Numbered from the stretch's first letter, positions 37,637 through 48,110 are shown. The stretch: 64,000 nt of DNA from Rugamonas fusca (GCF_014042365.1 NZ_JACEZS010000014.1:62001-126000); one strand, 5' to 3'. The notes: generated by a model not told the origin, from the sequence alone. Program-made: numbers and translations.

Positions 37637-38092
37637 TTATTTATAGAAGCCGGCGCCGACCACGTAGTCGTCGCTGCGCTCGACGTAGGATTTTTTCTGT
37701 TGCAGTTGCCCGGTGGCCGGGTTGATCCATTTGTATTCGACCCAGCCGCTGCCGGCCGTGCTGGCGATGCGCACCATCTCGCGACTGAAGGCGAATCCAT
37801 TGGCATCCTTCAGCTCCGCCAAGTCCTTGCCGACGATGCGTGGATTGGAGGGATTGCACACCATCTTGACGTGCATGTCCTGGATGAAGACGTAGGAAGC
37901 GCCCGCCATGTAGCCCTTGGCCGGGTCGCCGAAATCGGCGCAAGCCTGCTGCAGGCCGCTGGCCTTCAAGTGGCCGATGGCCTTCTTGACCAGTTGCCGG
38001 GCGCTGTCTTCCGGCGTGGCCAGCACCGCTGGCGCGCTGGCGCCGCCGACGGCGGCCAGGGTGGCGATGGCCAATAGTTTTTGTAACGTCAT
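37637..38092 (-). CDS. Secreted single-Cache-domain protein
   Basis: This 151-residue exported protein has a signal peptide (LLAIATLAAVGGASAPAVLA) and a small sensory Cache-type domain. ACADFGDPAKGYMAGASYVFIQDMHVKMVCNPSNPRIVGKDL and GWVEYKWINPATGQLQQKKSYVER are typical of sCache_2 ligand domains in chemoreceptors. Here the domain is free, with no membrane or signalling part, so it may be a periplasmic ligand binder. AAGGAG lies before the ATG at 38092. It is divergent from the porin gene and near aromatic-acid genes. Confidence 0.8.
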   Translation of the reverse strand: MTLQKLLAIATLAAVGGASAPAVLATPEDSARQLVKKAIGHLKASGLQQACADFGDPAKGYMAGASYVFIQDMHVKMVCNPSNPRIVGKDLAELKDANGFAFSREMVRIASTAGSGWVEYKWINPATGQLQQKKSYVERSDDYVVGAGFYK

Positions 38093-38167
38093 GGTGGTTC
38101 TCCTTGGGGACTGCGGTGGTGAGTAAAGGCGTAGTGAGTGTTTTACCCGCACATGGTATATAGCCAG

Positions 38168-38203
38168 TGTGCGATTATCAATCATGTGGGCGTTATTCGC
38201 ACA
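38168..38203. promoter_or_regulatory. PcaR-type operator upstream of the porin gene
   Basis: A 36-base imperfect inverted repeat begins TGTGCGATTATC and ends GTTATTCGCACA. It matches the pcaI operator at 29 of 36 positions and lies at the same distance from the start codon (24 bases between its last base and the A of the ATG). Control by the IclR regulator at 39359-40198 is inferred. Confidence 0.7.
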
Positions 38204-38226
38204 CAATAATAATCAAGGAGCAAACA

Positions 38227-39318
38227 ATGAACAACACGATCCGCCGCGCCTGCGCGCTGCTGGCAATGGGCGCCGCGAGTGGCGCCATGGCGCAAAGTTC
38301 GGTCACGGTCTACGGCCTGCTCGATACGGGACTGGCCCACATGACCAACACCAACGCCGCCGGCGATGCGGTGACGAAGATGCCGTCATTGACAGGTTCA
38401 TTCCCGTCGCGGCTGGGCTTTCGCGGCGCCGAGGACCTGGGCGATGGCTTGCAGGCCATCTTCACGCTGGAATCGGGACTGGCGATGGATACCGGCGCCA
38501 TGGGGCAGGGCAACCGCCTGTTCGGGCGCCAGGCGTCGGTGGGCTTGAAGGGCGCGTTCGGTACGGTCTCGCTGGGGCGCCAGATCAACATGACCTACGT
38601 GGCCTTGACCAAGACGGATGTGCTGGGGCCTAACCTGTTCTCGATCAACAGCATCGATCCCTACCTGCCGAACGCGCGCAGCGACAACGCCATCGGCTAC
38701 CTGGGCAATTTCAACGATGTCGTGCTGGGCGCCACCTATAGTACGGGGCGCGACGGCTCGGCCGCCGGCGGCCCGTCCGCCACCAACTGTCCGGGCGAGG
38801 TGCCCGGCAACGCCAAGGCCTGCCGGCAGGTCACGGGATTGATCGGCTATGAGACCAAACCGTTCGGCGTCAATGCTTCCTACGACATCATGTATGGCAA
38901 CGCCGGCGCGGCCAATGGCCTGACCAGCAGCGACAACAGCGACCGGCGCGTGACGGTGAACGGCTACGTGATGGCGGGTGCGGGCAAGCTAGCGGGCGGC
39001 GTGATCGAGCGCACCACGCGGGCGGTCGCCGGCGTGACGCGTTCGGACCTGTATTACTTCGGCGGCAGCTATCCGGTGGCGCCGCAGGCAACGCTGGATG
39101 TGCAGGTGGCCAGACGGGACGTGAAGCACAGCGACGCCGACGCCACCATGCTGGTGGCACGCCTGAGCTACTACCTGTCCAGGCGCACGGCTGTCTATGG
39201 CAGCGTGGGCCACATGAAGAACAGTGGACTGTCGGCCATTGCGCTCGATGCGGGCGGCACGGTCGGGGTGGGGAGGACGCAGAACGGCGTGATGGCCGGC
39301 CTGCGCCACACGTTCTGA
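38227..39318 (+). CDS. General porin (betaproteobacterial 16-strand type)
   Basis: This 363-residue outer-membrane porin has a signal peptide ending AMAQSSVTVYG, the classic start of Burkholderiales porins. Further marks are SRLGFRGAEDLGDGLQAIFTLESG, LFGRQASVGLKGAFGTVSLGRQ and a C-terminal Phe (AGLRHTF). It lets small solutes pass the outer membrane, probably aromatic acids or 3-oxoadipate because its promoter carries the same operator as pcaI. The ATG at 38227 follows AAGGAGCAAACA. Confidence 0.93.
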   Translation: MNNTIRRACALLAMGAASGAMAQSSVTVYGLLDTGLAHMTNTNAAGDAVTKMPSLTGSFPSRLGFRGAEDLGDGLQAIFTLESGLAMDTGAMGQGNRLFGRQASVGLKGAFGTVSLGRQINMTYVALTKTDVLGPNLFSINSIDPYLPNARSDNAIGYLGNFNDVVLGATYSTGRDGSAAGGPSATNCPGEVPGNAKACRQVTGLIGYETKPFGVNASYDIMYGNAGAANGLTSSDNSDRRVTVNGYVMAGAGKLAGGVIERTTRAVAGVTRSDLYYFGGSYPVAPQATLDVQVARRDVKHSDADATMLVARLSYYLSRRTAVYGSVGHMKNSGLSAIALDAGGTVGVGRTQNGVMAGLRHTF

Positions 39319-39358
39319 TTCTGGGCAAGGCGAAGGCGCCGGCGTGGGCCGGCGCCGG

Positions 39359-40198
39359 TCAGGGCAGCAGGATGGCCAGCGCCTGGGCGCCTTGCTGCAG
39401 CACCGGCAGGAACTCCTGCTCCAGTTGCCGCACGCTGACGCGGGCCGCTTGCGCGCCCACGTTGAGCGCCGCCAGCACCTTGCCCGAGGCACCGCGCACG
39501 GGCACGGCGATTGAACGCAGGCCCAGTTCCAGTTCCTCGTCGTTGACGGCGTAGCCAGCCTGGCGCACGCCGGCCAGGATCTCGCGCAACCGTTTGACGG
39601 AGGTGACCGTGTTGTCCGTCATGGGCCGCAGACGGGTCCGGGCCAGGTACTGGTCCAGTTCAGCGGGCGGCAGGTGGGCCAGCAGCACGCGGCCCAGCGA
39701 GGTGCAGTAAGCCGGCAGCCGGCTGCCCGTGTTGAGCGCCACCGACATCACGCGCGAGGTGGCCGCGCGTGCCACGTACAGCACTTCATCGTCCTCCAGC
39801 ACGGCCAGCGAACTCGATTCGTTGAGCGTGCGGCTGATGTCGTTCAGGTAGGGCTGGGCCGAGACGGTGAGCGGCGTCGACGACAGGTAGGAGTAGCCCA
39901 GCGTGAGCACCTTGGGCCGCAGCGTGAAGTTGTTCAGCTCCGCGTCCACGTAACCCAGCTCGCGCAGCGTGTGCAGGCAGCGTCGCACGGCAGCGCGCGG
40001 GATGCCCGTCTTCTGGCTGATGCTGGCGATGGTCTGCGGCTTGCGCGCATCGCTGAACGCATGCAGCACGGCCAGGCCGCGCGCCAGCGAAGTCATGAAA
40101 CTGGGATCGGTCAGCGCGTCGATCTGTTCGGAGATGGTCAGTTCGCGCTCCGGCGCCGGCGCGGCGGCGGGACGGTCGTTGGTGGTGGTCTTGGGCAT
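39359..40198 (-). CDS. pcaR: IclR-family regulator of 3-oxoadipate genes (PcaR-like)
   Basis: This 279-residue regulator has a winged helix-turn-helix at about residues 33-95 (SLARGLAVLHAF, IASISQKTGIPRAAVRRCLHTLRELGYV) and an IclR effector domain to the end. It resembles PcaR/PcaU, which respond to 3-oxoadipate or protocatechuate. It is divergent from pcaIJF; the gap carries a 36-base palindrome containing GTTCGATAATCGCAC, the PcaR site as I recall it. The same palindrome precedes the porin gene on its other side. Confidence 0.87.
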   Translation of the reverse strand: MPKTTTNDRPAAAPAPERELTISEQIDALTDPSFMTSLARGLAVLHAFSDARKPQTIASISQKTGIPRAAVRRCLHTLRELGYVDAELNNFTLRPKVLTLGYSYLSSTPLTVSAQPYLNDISRTLNESSSLAVLEDDEVLYVARAATSRVMSVALNTGSRLPAYCTSLGRVLLAHLPPAELDQYLARTRLRPMTDNTVTSVKRLREILAGVRQAGYAVNDEELELGLRSIAVPVRGASGKVLAALNVGAQAARVSVRQLEQEFLPVLQQGAQALAILLP

Positions 40199-40243
40199 GG
40201 CGTGATTTTAATGCAGCGGGCAGTTTCGATAGTTGTTTTTTTC

Positions 40244-40312
40244 TTGACCTGGCCATCCCGCTCTCGCTACACTGGATGTGCGGTTATCAATCATTAGTTC
40301 GATAATCGCACA
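40244..40312 (+). promoter_or_regulatory. pcaIJF promoter and PcaR-type operator
   Basis: TTGACC (40244-40249) and TACACT (40268-40273) form a promoter with an 18-base spacer. Four bases later begins the 36-base operator (40277-40312), TGTGCGGTTATC / GATAATCGCACA with one mismatch between the 12-base arms. The operator covers the expected transcription start, which fits repression or PcaR-type control. Confidence 0.75.
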
Positions 40313-40335
40313 ACTGAGATAAGCAAGGTGGAAAT

Positions 40336-41001
40336 ATGATCGACAAAACTTATGCATCACTACAGCGGGCCGTGGCCGATGTGCACGATGGCGCCACTGT
40401 CATGATCGGTGGCTTCGGCAATGCCGGCATGCCCTCGGCGCTGATCGACGCGCTGATCGAACAGGGCGCGCGCGAGCTCACCATCGTCAACAACAACGCC
40501 GGCAATGGCGACACGGGGCTGGCCGCGCTGCTGGCCGCCGGCCGGGTGCGCAAGATCATCTGCTCGTTTCCGCGCCAGGCCGACTCGCACCATTTCGACG
40601 CCCTGTACCGGGCCGGCAAGATCGAACTGGAGCTCACGCCGCAAGGCAACCTGGCCGAGCGCATCCGCGCCGCCGGCGCCGGCATCGGCGGCTTCTTCTC
40701 GCCCACCGGCTACGGCACCCAGCTGGCAGAGGGCAAGGAGACGCGCGAGATCAATGGCCGCATGTATGTGCTCGAATCGCCCATCCATGCCGACTTCGCG
40801 CTGATCAAGGCGCTGCGCGGCGACCGCTGGGGCAACCTGGTGTACCGCAAGACGGCCCGCAACTTCGGCCCCATCATGGCGATGGCGGCCAAGACCACCA
40901 TCGCCCAGGTGCGCCAGGTGGTGGCCCTGGGGGAACTGGACCCGGAAGTGATCGTCACCCCGGGCATCTTCGTACAGCGCGTCGTCAAGGAGGCCGCATG
41001 A
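40336..41001 (+). CDS. pcaI: 3-Oxoadipate CoA-transferase, alpha subunit
   Basis: This 221-residue subunit with PcaJ transfers CoA from succinyl-CoA to 3-oxoadipate. Family marks are DGATVMIGGFGNAGMPSALIDAL, VNNNAGNGDTGLAAL and FFSPTGYGTQLAEGKE. GGFGNAG is the CoA-binding loop. The GGTGGAAAT region gives the ribosome site. It overlaps pcaJ by four bases. Confidence 0.95.
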   Translation: MIDKTYASLQRAVADVHDGATVMIGGFGNAGMPSALIDALIEQGARELTIVNNNAGNGDTGLAALLAAGRVRKIICSFPRQADSHHFDALYRAGKIELELTPQGNLAERIRAAGAGIGGFFSPTGYGTQLAEGKETREINGRMYVLESPIHADFALIKALRGDRWGNLVYRKTARNFGPIMAMAAKTTIAQVRQVVALGELDPEVIVTPGIFVQRVVKEAA

Positions 41002-41645
41002 TGAACCGATACACCCGCGACCAGATCGCCGCCCGCGTGGCGCAGGACATTCCTGAAGGCGCCTACGTCAACCTGGGCATCGGCCTGCCGACCAAGGTGG
41101 CCAACTACCTGCCGCCCGAGCGCGAAGTGTTCCTGCACAGCGAAAACGGCCTGCTCGGCATGGGCCCCGCGCCCGCGCCCGGCGAGGAGGACGAAGACCT
41201 GATCAACGCCGGCAAGCAGCCCGTCACGCTGCTGACGGGCGGCGCCTATTTCCACCACGGCGACTCGTTCGCCATGATGCGCGGCGGCCATCTCGATATC
41301 TGCGTGCTGGGCGCGTTCCAGGTGGCGGCCAACGGCGACCTGGCCAACTGGCACACGGGCGCGCCGGACGCCATTCCCGCCGTGGGCGGCGCGATGGACC
41401 TGGCGATCGGCGCCAAGCAGGTGTTCGTGATGATGGACCACCAGACCAAGGACGGCGAAAGCAAGGTCGTGGCCCAGTGCAGCTACCCGCTCACGGGCGT
41501 GGGCTGCGTCGACCGTATCTACACCGACCTGGCCGTGCTCGACGTCACCCCGGCCGGCCTGGCCGTGCGCGAGATGGCGCCCGGTCTCACCTTTGAAGCA
41601 CTGCAGGCCGTCACCGGCGCGCCGCTGCTGCCCCCCAACGACTGA
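40998..41645 (+). CDS. pcaJ: 3-Oxoadipate CoA-transferase, beta subunit
   Basis: This 215-residue subunit carries the catalytic glutamate E49 in HSENGLLGMGP. Other family segments are YVNLGIGLPTKVANYLP near the start and GGAYFHHGDSFAMMRGGHLDICVLGAFQV. The start overlaps pcaI (ATGA), so the two subunits are made together. pcaF follows after 11 bases. Confidence 0.95.
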   Translation: MMNRYTRDQIAARVAQDIPEGAYVNLGIGLPTKVANYLPPEREVFLHSENGLLGMGPAPAPGEEDEDLINAGKQPVTLLTGGAYFHHGDSFAMMRGGHLDICVLGAFQVAANGDLANWHTGAPDAIPAVGGAMDLAIGAKQVFVMMDHQTKDGESKVVAQCSYPLTGVGCVDRIYTDLAVLDVTPAGLAVREMAPGLTFEALQAVTGAPLLPPND

Positions 41646-41656
41646 ACGAGGACACC

Positions 41657-42857
<1,201 letters not shown>

Positions 42858-42874
<17 letters not shown>

Positions 42875-43703
42875 CGGGGCGGCGGGGCGGCTTGCCCAGG
42901 CCGGGATCGGCGATGCCGTACTTGGCCGCCAGCCGCTTCGCGTCGCCGCTGCGGCCGAGGGCGTCGATGCCGTCGTTGAGCACCTCCAGCAGTTCGGCGC
43001 CATAGGGCACGTTACGACTCACCATCATGTGAAATGGCGAGGGCGCCAGGTCCGGCAGCGCGCCGTAGGCGATGCCCAGCACTTTGAAATCGACCTTGCC
43101 CAGCGCCTGGTAGCCCAGCGCGATCTCGAGCCGCTCGGGCACGGCGTCACAGCGGTTGTTCTTGAGCTTGAGCAGCGACTGGATCAGGTCTTGCGCGCCG
43201 GTGTCCATCTGCGCCGGATTCAGGCCGAACGCGGCATAGGTATAGCCGTTGATGCCGCACAGGCGCAGCTTCTTCAGGTCCGGCGCCGTCTCGACGGCCG
43301 GCCTGGGGCGCGCCAGGTCGTAGAAATAGACCAGGTGCTGGCTGTAGTAGGGCTTGCTCACCAGGTAGATCCTGGCCCGCTCCGGGTTGCTGGCCAGGTC
43401 CGTCATCATGTCGTGCATGCCGAGCCGGACGGATTCCGTGCACCGCTTCCAGGGTAGCATGTCGAAGGTGTAGCGCAAGCCTTTGCGCTCCAGGCTCAGT
43501 TGCAGCATCTCGGCCGAATAGCCGGTCACCTCGTCGGTCGCCCCGCCCAGGTCGCGCTTGAAATACAGGTAGGGCGGCCATTCGGCGATCTGCCCGCACA
43601 CCCGGATCACCTGTTCCGGCGCCAACGGCGTGGCGTGCGCACCGGCGTTCACCCCGGCGAGCAGCAGGGCGATGGTGGGCAGGGCGACGGTGGTCATTCT
43701 CAT
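42858..43703 (-). CDS. Periplasmic solute-binding protein, family 3 type
   Basis: This 281-residue protein has a signal peptide ending near NAGAHA and the amino-acid-type (SBP_bac_3) fold: QVIRVCGQIAEWPPYLYF, DEVTGYSAEMLQLSLERKGLRYTFDMLPWKRC and the late RNVPYGAELLEVLNDGIDAL. Solitary proteins of this kind in betaproteobacteria often lack an ABC transporter, and their ligand is usually unknown. It is convergent with pcaF and not obviously part of the aromatic pathway. Confidence 0.82.
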
Positions 43704-43810
43704 GCGGGATCCTGGACGGCCGGAGCCCCCATCTTACTGGACAGCTTGCAAACTTTCTAGCCGACAATAGGTCATCATGCTAAGAAATATGGAGTTGACG
43801 CCACACCCCG

Positions 43811-44767
43811 TCAGCGCTCCTCGTGTTGATCCTTGTCGCGCCGGCCTTCGTTCTGCCTGCCTTGAGGCCCGCGGCGCTCCTCGCCACGCTCGGGCCGTTG
43901 CGCCGCCTCGTGTGGTGGGGCGGCCCGGCCGGGTGGCGTCGCTTGCTGGTGTGGGGCAGGCGCCTGCTCGCGCGGCGGGGGCGGGCGGTTGGTCTCCATG
44001 CGATTGGGCGGCGGCGATGGCAGAGGTTGTGGCGCATGCGGCGGCGGACCATAGTGCGGCACGGCTTGCTGTTGCCGCTGTTGCGGATGCTCCGGCTGTG
44101 GCGGACGTTGCTGCTGCTGCTGCTGCTGCGCGTGCTCCTGCCGGCCCGGCGGCGCATGCTGACGTTCCGGCGCGATGGGTGGGGCGGGCCGGGGGGCGGG
44201 TGCCGCTGGCTGGAAGTGCTGCTGCGCCAGCGCGTCATGCGGACGGTAGCGGTAATGCTGGCTTTGCAGGTTTTGTTGCTGGGCTGGCTGCGGATAGCGG
44301 CTGCCCGCGTACTGGCGCTGGTAAGTGGGCAATGGTGCGGGCGCGGGCACGGCGCGGCGGTCCCAGTGTTCCCAGCCTTCGTGGCGGCGCTCCCAGTCCG
44401 GTCCCCAGTGGCGGCCCCACATGGGCGGCTCATCGCGACGCCAGTCCACGAAATAGACGGGCGGCGCGAGGTAGTAGCGCACGGGCACGCGCAGGACGAA
44501 CAGCGGCACCGCGTCCGGCCCCACGTAGGACCACGGGCCGTTGTACCAGGTGCTGACATACCAGCTGTCGCCGATCAGCAGCCAGTACAGGCCATCGTAA
44601 AAGAAGAAATTGGCGTGCAGCCGGGGCGCGTAGTAGACCGGGTAGCCCGGCACGGGCACCAGTTCCGGGTAGGTGGAGACGCTGAAGTTCAGGCTGACAT
44701 AGGTGGCCGCGCTACCCAGCAAGGGTGCGCCGGCCAGCAGCCAGCAAAGTAGTAGCCGGTTTCTCAT
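43811..44767 (-). CDS. Secreted Pro/Gln-rich protein of unknown function
   Basis: This 318-residue protein has a signal peptide (LLLCWLLAGAPLLGSAA). An N-terminal domain of about 120 residues is rich in Tyr and Trp (PGYPVYYAPRLHANFFFYDG, WYVSTWYNGPWSYVGPDAVP). It resembles the YXWGXW-type secreted proteins of betaproteobacteria. The rest is low-complexity Pro/Gln/His/Arg, including a run of seven Gln. The function is unknown; an envelope or surface role is plausible. It stands alone. Confidence 0.75.
   Translation of the reverse strand: MRNRLLLCWLLAGAPLLGSAATYVSLNFSVSTYPELVPVPGYPVYYAPRLHANFFFYDGLYWLLIGDSWYVSTWYNGPWSYVGPDAVPLFVLRVPVRYYLAPPVYFVDWRRDEPPMWGRHWGPDWERRHEGWEHWDRRAVPAPAPLPTYQRQYAGSRYPQPAQQQNLQSQHYRYRPHDALAQQHFQPAAPAPRPAPPIAPERQHAPPGRQEHAQQQQQQQRPPQPEHPQQRQQQAVPHYGPPPHAPQPLPSPPPNRMETNRPPPPREQAPAPHQQATPPGRAAPPHEAAQRPERGEERRGPQGRQNEGRRDKDQHEER
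44111..44128. repeat. CTG/CAG trinucleotide tract encoding poly-Gln
   Basis: Six CTG units in a row on the plus strand encode most of the glutamine run of the secreted Pro/Gln-rich protein. Such tracts can change length by slippage. Confidence 0.8.
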
Positions 44768-44987
44768 GATCGTTCCTCCGCGCCGTTATCGCCGCTGGCA
44801 CCGCCGGTACTGGTTGTCGCGTTTGCATGCGCGTTTGCATAGTTTCATGCTAGCAGAATGGCACCATCCTTGTCGTACCCGGTGCACCTACCGTGCGCGG
44901 CCATGGTAACTGGCGGTCCCATTTTGCTTGCCGCTGTCGTATGATGGACAGCAACGGCCCGCAGCCCGGCCACAGCCAAGGATGAGC

Positions 44988-46724
44988 ATGATCAGCATCG
45001 TCGCGGCGCATCGCGCCGGCTTATTTGTACGGAACCAGATTCTGCGCAACGTGATCGCCGGCGTGATCGTCGGCGTGGTGGCGTTGCCGTTGGCCATGGC
45101 CTTCGCCATCGCTTCCGGCGCGCGGCCCGAACAGGGCTTGTACACGGCCATCGTGGCCGGGGCGCTGGTGTCGGCCTGCGGCGGCACGCGGGCCCAGATC
45201 GCCGGTCCCACGGGCGCCTTCATCGCCATCCTGGCCGGCGTGACGGCCCGCTACGGCATCGACGGCCTGCAGGTGGCCACGCTGATGGCCGGCCTGATGC
45301 TCGTCACCATGGGCTTTGCCGGCATGGGCGCCGTGATCCGCTTCATTCCCGCGCCCGTCATCGTCGGCTTCACGGCCGGTATCGGCGTCATCATCTGGGT
45401 GGGGCAGTGGAAGTATTTCTTCGGCCTGCATCCGGTCGAGGCAGGCCATTTCCACGAAAAGTTGTGGAACCTGATCCAGATCCTGCCCCAGCTGCACCTG
45501 GCCACCACGGGGCTGGCGCTATTGAGCCTGCTGCTGGTGCTGCTGTCGCCGCGCATCCCCGGCCTGCGCCACGTGCCGGGACCGCTGGTGGCGATGGTGG
45601 TGACCACCGTGGTCTTTGTGATCTTCCGTTTCGACGGTGTGGCCACCATCGGCAGCGCGTTCGGCGGCATCCCGCAGCAGTTGCCCGGCTTCAAGCTGCC
45701 GACCGTATCGCTGGCGCGCATAGTTGAACTGATCAGCCCTGCCTTCACCATTGCCATGCTGGGCGCGATCGAGTCGCTGCTGTCGGCCGTGGTGGCCGAC
45801 GGCATGGCCGGCACCCGCCATGATTCCAACCAGGAGCTGATCGGCCAGGGCCTGGCCAACATCGCCGCGCCGCTGTTCGGCGGTTTCGCCGCCACCGGCG
45901 CCATTGCGCGCACGGCCACCAGCATCCGTAACGGCGGTACCAGCCCGCTGGCCGGCATCGTCCACTCCATCACGCTGGTGCTGATCGTGCTGGCGCTGGC
46001 GCCGCTGGCGGCCAGCGTGCCGCTGGCCGCGCTGGCCGCCATCCTGTTCGTGGTGGCCTACAACATGAGCGAGATCAAGCACTTCGCGCGCATGGTACGG
46101 CGCGCGCCGCGGGCCGACGTGGTGATCCTGCTCATCACGTTCCTGCTGACGGTGTTCGCTGACCTGGTGGTGGCCGTCAACATCGGCGTGATCCTGGCCA
46201 CCATGCACTTCCTGCGCCGCATGTCCAGTTCCGTGGAAGTGCAGTCGCAGACGGACAAACAACTGGCCCAGGAGCTGGCCGAGCAGGGCTTGCAGTCGCT
46301 GCCGCCCGGTGTACTCGTGTACGGTATCGAAGGGCCGGTGTTCTTCGGCGCCGTGGAGAATTTCGAACGGGCCCTGATCCAGACGCACACGGAACCGCAC
46401 ATCCTCATCATCCGGCTGCGCCATGTGCCGTTCATGGACATCACGGGCATCCAGACGCTGGAGGAAGTGGTACGCAAGATGCAGGCGCGCGGTGTGCGGG
46501 TGCTGCTGTGCGAGGCCAACGAACGCGTCAAGGCCAAGCTGGAGAAGGCTGACCTGTTCGACGTGCTGGGACCGTCCGACTACCAGCAGGAGTTCGGCGC
46601 GGCGCTGGCGCGCTGCAAGGACGAGATCGCCCACGGTGGCCGCAAGCGTTCGCCGGTGACGTTGCAGGCGGAAAAGCTCGTCAACGTCAGCAAGCACTTC
46701 TTCGCCAACAAGCACGATGTGTAG
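44988..46724 (+). CDS. SulP-family inorganic anion transporter
   Basis: This 578-residue inner-membrane carrier has 12-14 hydrophobic helices, including RNVIAGVIVGVVALPLAMAFAIASG and the family signature region IAGPTGAFIAILAGV. A C-terminal STAS domain covers about residues 440-540 (VFFGAVENFERAL, FMDITGIQTLEEVVRKMQARGVRVLLCEAN). It moves sulfate, bicarbonate or a dicarboxylate; which one cannot be said. I chose the ATG at 44988 because AAGGA lies at proper distance; the ATG at 44982 overlaps that site. It is a single-gene unit. Confidence 0.9.
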   Translation: MISIVAAHRAGLFVRNQILRNVIAGVIVGVVALPLAMAFAIASGARPEQGLYTAIVAGALVSACGGTRAQIAGPTGAFIAILAGVTARYGIDGLQVATLMAGLMLVTMGFAGMGAVIRFIPAPVIVGFTAGIGVIIWVGQWKYFFGLHPVEAGHFHEKLWNLIQILPQLHLATTGLALLSLLLVLLSPRIPGLRHVPGPLVAMVVTTVVFVIFRFDGVATIGSAFGGIPQQLPGFKLPTVSLARIVELISPAFTIAMLGAIESLLSAVVADGMAGTRHDSNQELIGQGLANIAAPLFGGFAATGAIARTATSIRNGGTSPLAGIVHSITLVLIVLALAPLAASVPLAALAAILFVVAYNMSEIKHFARMVRRAPRADVVILLITFLLTVFADLVVAVNIGVILATMHFLRRMSSSVEVQSQTDKQLAQELAEQGLQSLPPGVLVYGIEGPVFFGAVENFERALIQTHTEPHILIIRLRHVPFMDITGIQTLEEVVRKMQARGVRVLLCEANERVKAKLEKADLFDVLGPSDYQQEFGAALARCKDEIAHGGRKRSPVTLQAEKLVNVSKHFFANKHDV

Positions 46725-46907
46725 TCGCTGATATTCTAGCTGCCACGAGGCGTCAAATGGGTTATGGGAGGCTTTGACTGCTTTCGCCATGAGCAGCCCT
46801 TCTATTCCTCCGCCAGTCTGATATTGCTTTACTCATTTTCATACGGCAGATGCCTAAGTCTCCGCGGATACTTATTCTGCGTTCTCTGCCAAATTAAGTT
46901 GCCGTCC

Positions 46908-47756
46908 ATGCGAATTCAAGTCTCACCCGATGCACGTCTTTTTGTCGATGTCGATGGCTCCGGTCTCGTGCCAGACGGCGCAGGCATGCGAGAAAAGCCG
47001 ACGCTACTATTGCTTCATGGCGGTCCTGGTTACGACCACGCTGGCTTTAAACCAGGCTTCTCTCGGTTGGCGGACATCGCCCAAATCATCTACTACGACC
47101 ATCGCGGCCATGGCCGAAGCGACCGGCGCCCCATCGAAGAATTGACTCTAGACACCTACGCCGAAGACGTCGTGCGGCTGTGCGACGCACTGGGCATAAC
47201 CAAACCCATACTCCTCGGGCAGTCATTCGGAGGCTTCGTCGCCCAGCGTTACATCGACAAGTATCCGGAACACCCGGCGAAAGTCATCCTTTCCAGCACG
47301 TCCCCGAGCCTTGGATTGGCCCGCAAGCTAGCCGTGTTCGAACGCCTGGGCGGTACGGAGGCACGTGACGCCGCAGAGCAATTCTGGCGTTCGCCCAGCG
47401 AAACCACATGGGTTGCGTATCAGCGCGTGTGCAAGCCTTTATATTCGCAAGCTCCGCTAGCCTGTGGCGATGTGGTGCCTCGCACTACTGTCAACAAAGA
47501 TATCCTGTTTGCATTTGCAGGCGAGGAGCAGCAAATCATGAACTTGCTGCCGGGACTGGCGCGAGCACAATGTCCGGTCTTAGTGCTTGCCGGCGAGCTC
47601 GACCCGGTATGCCCGCTGGAGGATGCGAAGGATATCGTCGCCGCCTTACCTGCGCATTTCGTTCAATTTGAACAGTTTGACGGTTGCGGTCACGGCGTGT
47701 GGAGAGATGCCCCGGATGCTGCGTTTGCGCGGATACGGCGGTTCATCAATGAATAA
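46908..47756 (+). CDS. Alpha/beta hydrolase, proline iminopeptidase-like
   Basis: This 282-residue hydrolase has the HGGPG oxyanion motif of proline iminopeptidases (LLLLHGGPGYDHAGFK), the nucleophile elbow GQSFGGFVAQRY with Ser, and the catalytic His in CGHGVWRD. It might be a peptidase or a general esterase. The ATG at 46908 has no clear ribosome site, and the longer frame upstream is unlike the family. Base composition is poorer in G+C than the genes to its left, and it opens a stretch of atypical genes. Confidence 0.8.
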   Translation: MRIQVSPDARLFVDVDGSGLVPDGAGMREKPTLLLLHGGPGYDHAGFKPGFSRLADIAQIIYYDHRGHGRSDRRPIEELTLDTYAEDVVRLCDALGITKPILLGQSFGGFVAQRYIDKYPEHPAKVILSSTSPSLGLARKLAVFERLGGTEARDAAEQFWRSPSETTWVAYQRVCKPLYSQAPLACGDVVPRTTVNKDILFAFAGEEQQIMNLLPGLARAQCPVLVLAGELDPVCPLEDAKDIVAALPAHFVQFEQFDGCGHGVWRDAPDAAFARIRRFINE

Positions 47757-47837
47757 ATGGGAGCAGCGTGCGGCCAAAAGCCGCCAGCCCGGTATGCCAA
47801 TACATCAGTGTTAGAACATTAGTGATGTGGTTGCTTA

Positions 47838-48110
47838 TCAACGAGGCAAGTTTATTTCGTGCCACCGCAAGTAGTCGAGTCCGGAGGTAGTAAGGCAGAG
47901 ACTACCAGCCGAATCTCGGCTCACTAGCCCAAGGGTCGTCAGGATGCCCGCTTCAGGGAAAATCGGCTGGTAGACGCGCCCGAGACTTTCCATCAACTGC
48001 AATGTGTTGAGTTCTTTGATGCTCAGGCTTGGAAACACGTTAGTTCTCCCCTGGGGGACAGATCGATTGGCATTCGTCAGTTGCAGTGTATGCCTTTGGT
48101 GAACGTTCAC
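47838..48110 (-). CDS. Small hypothetical protein, possibly winged-helix-like
   Basis: This 90-residue frame includes LSIKELNTLQLMESLGRVYQPIFPEAGILTTLGLVSRDSAGSLCLTTSGLDYLRWHEI. The helix pattern followed by a TTSG-x-DYL end is suggestive of a small winged helix, but I do not recognise a family. Start choice is uncertain. It is the only substantial frame between 47757 and 48411. Confidence 0.4.
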   Translation of the reverse strand: MNVHQRHTLQLTNANRSVPQGRTNVFPSLSIKELNTLQLMESLGRVYQPIFPEAGILTTLGLVSRDSAGSLCLTTSGLDYLRWHEINLPR

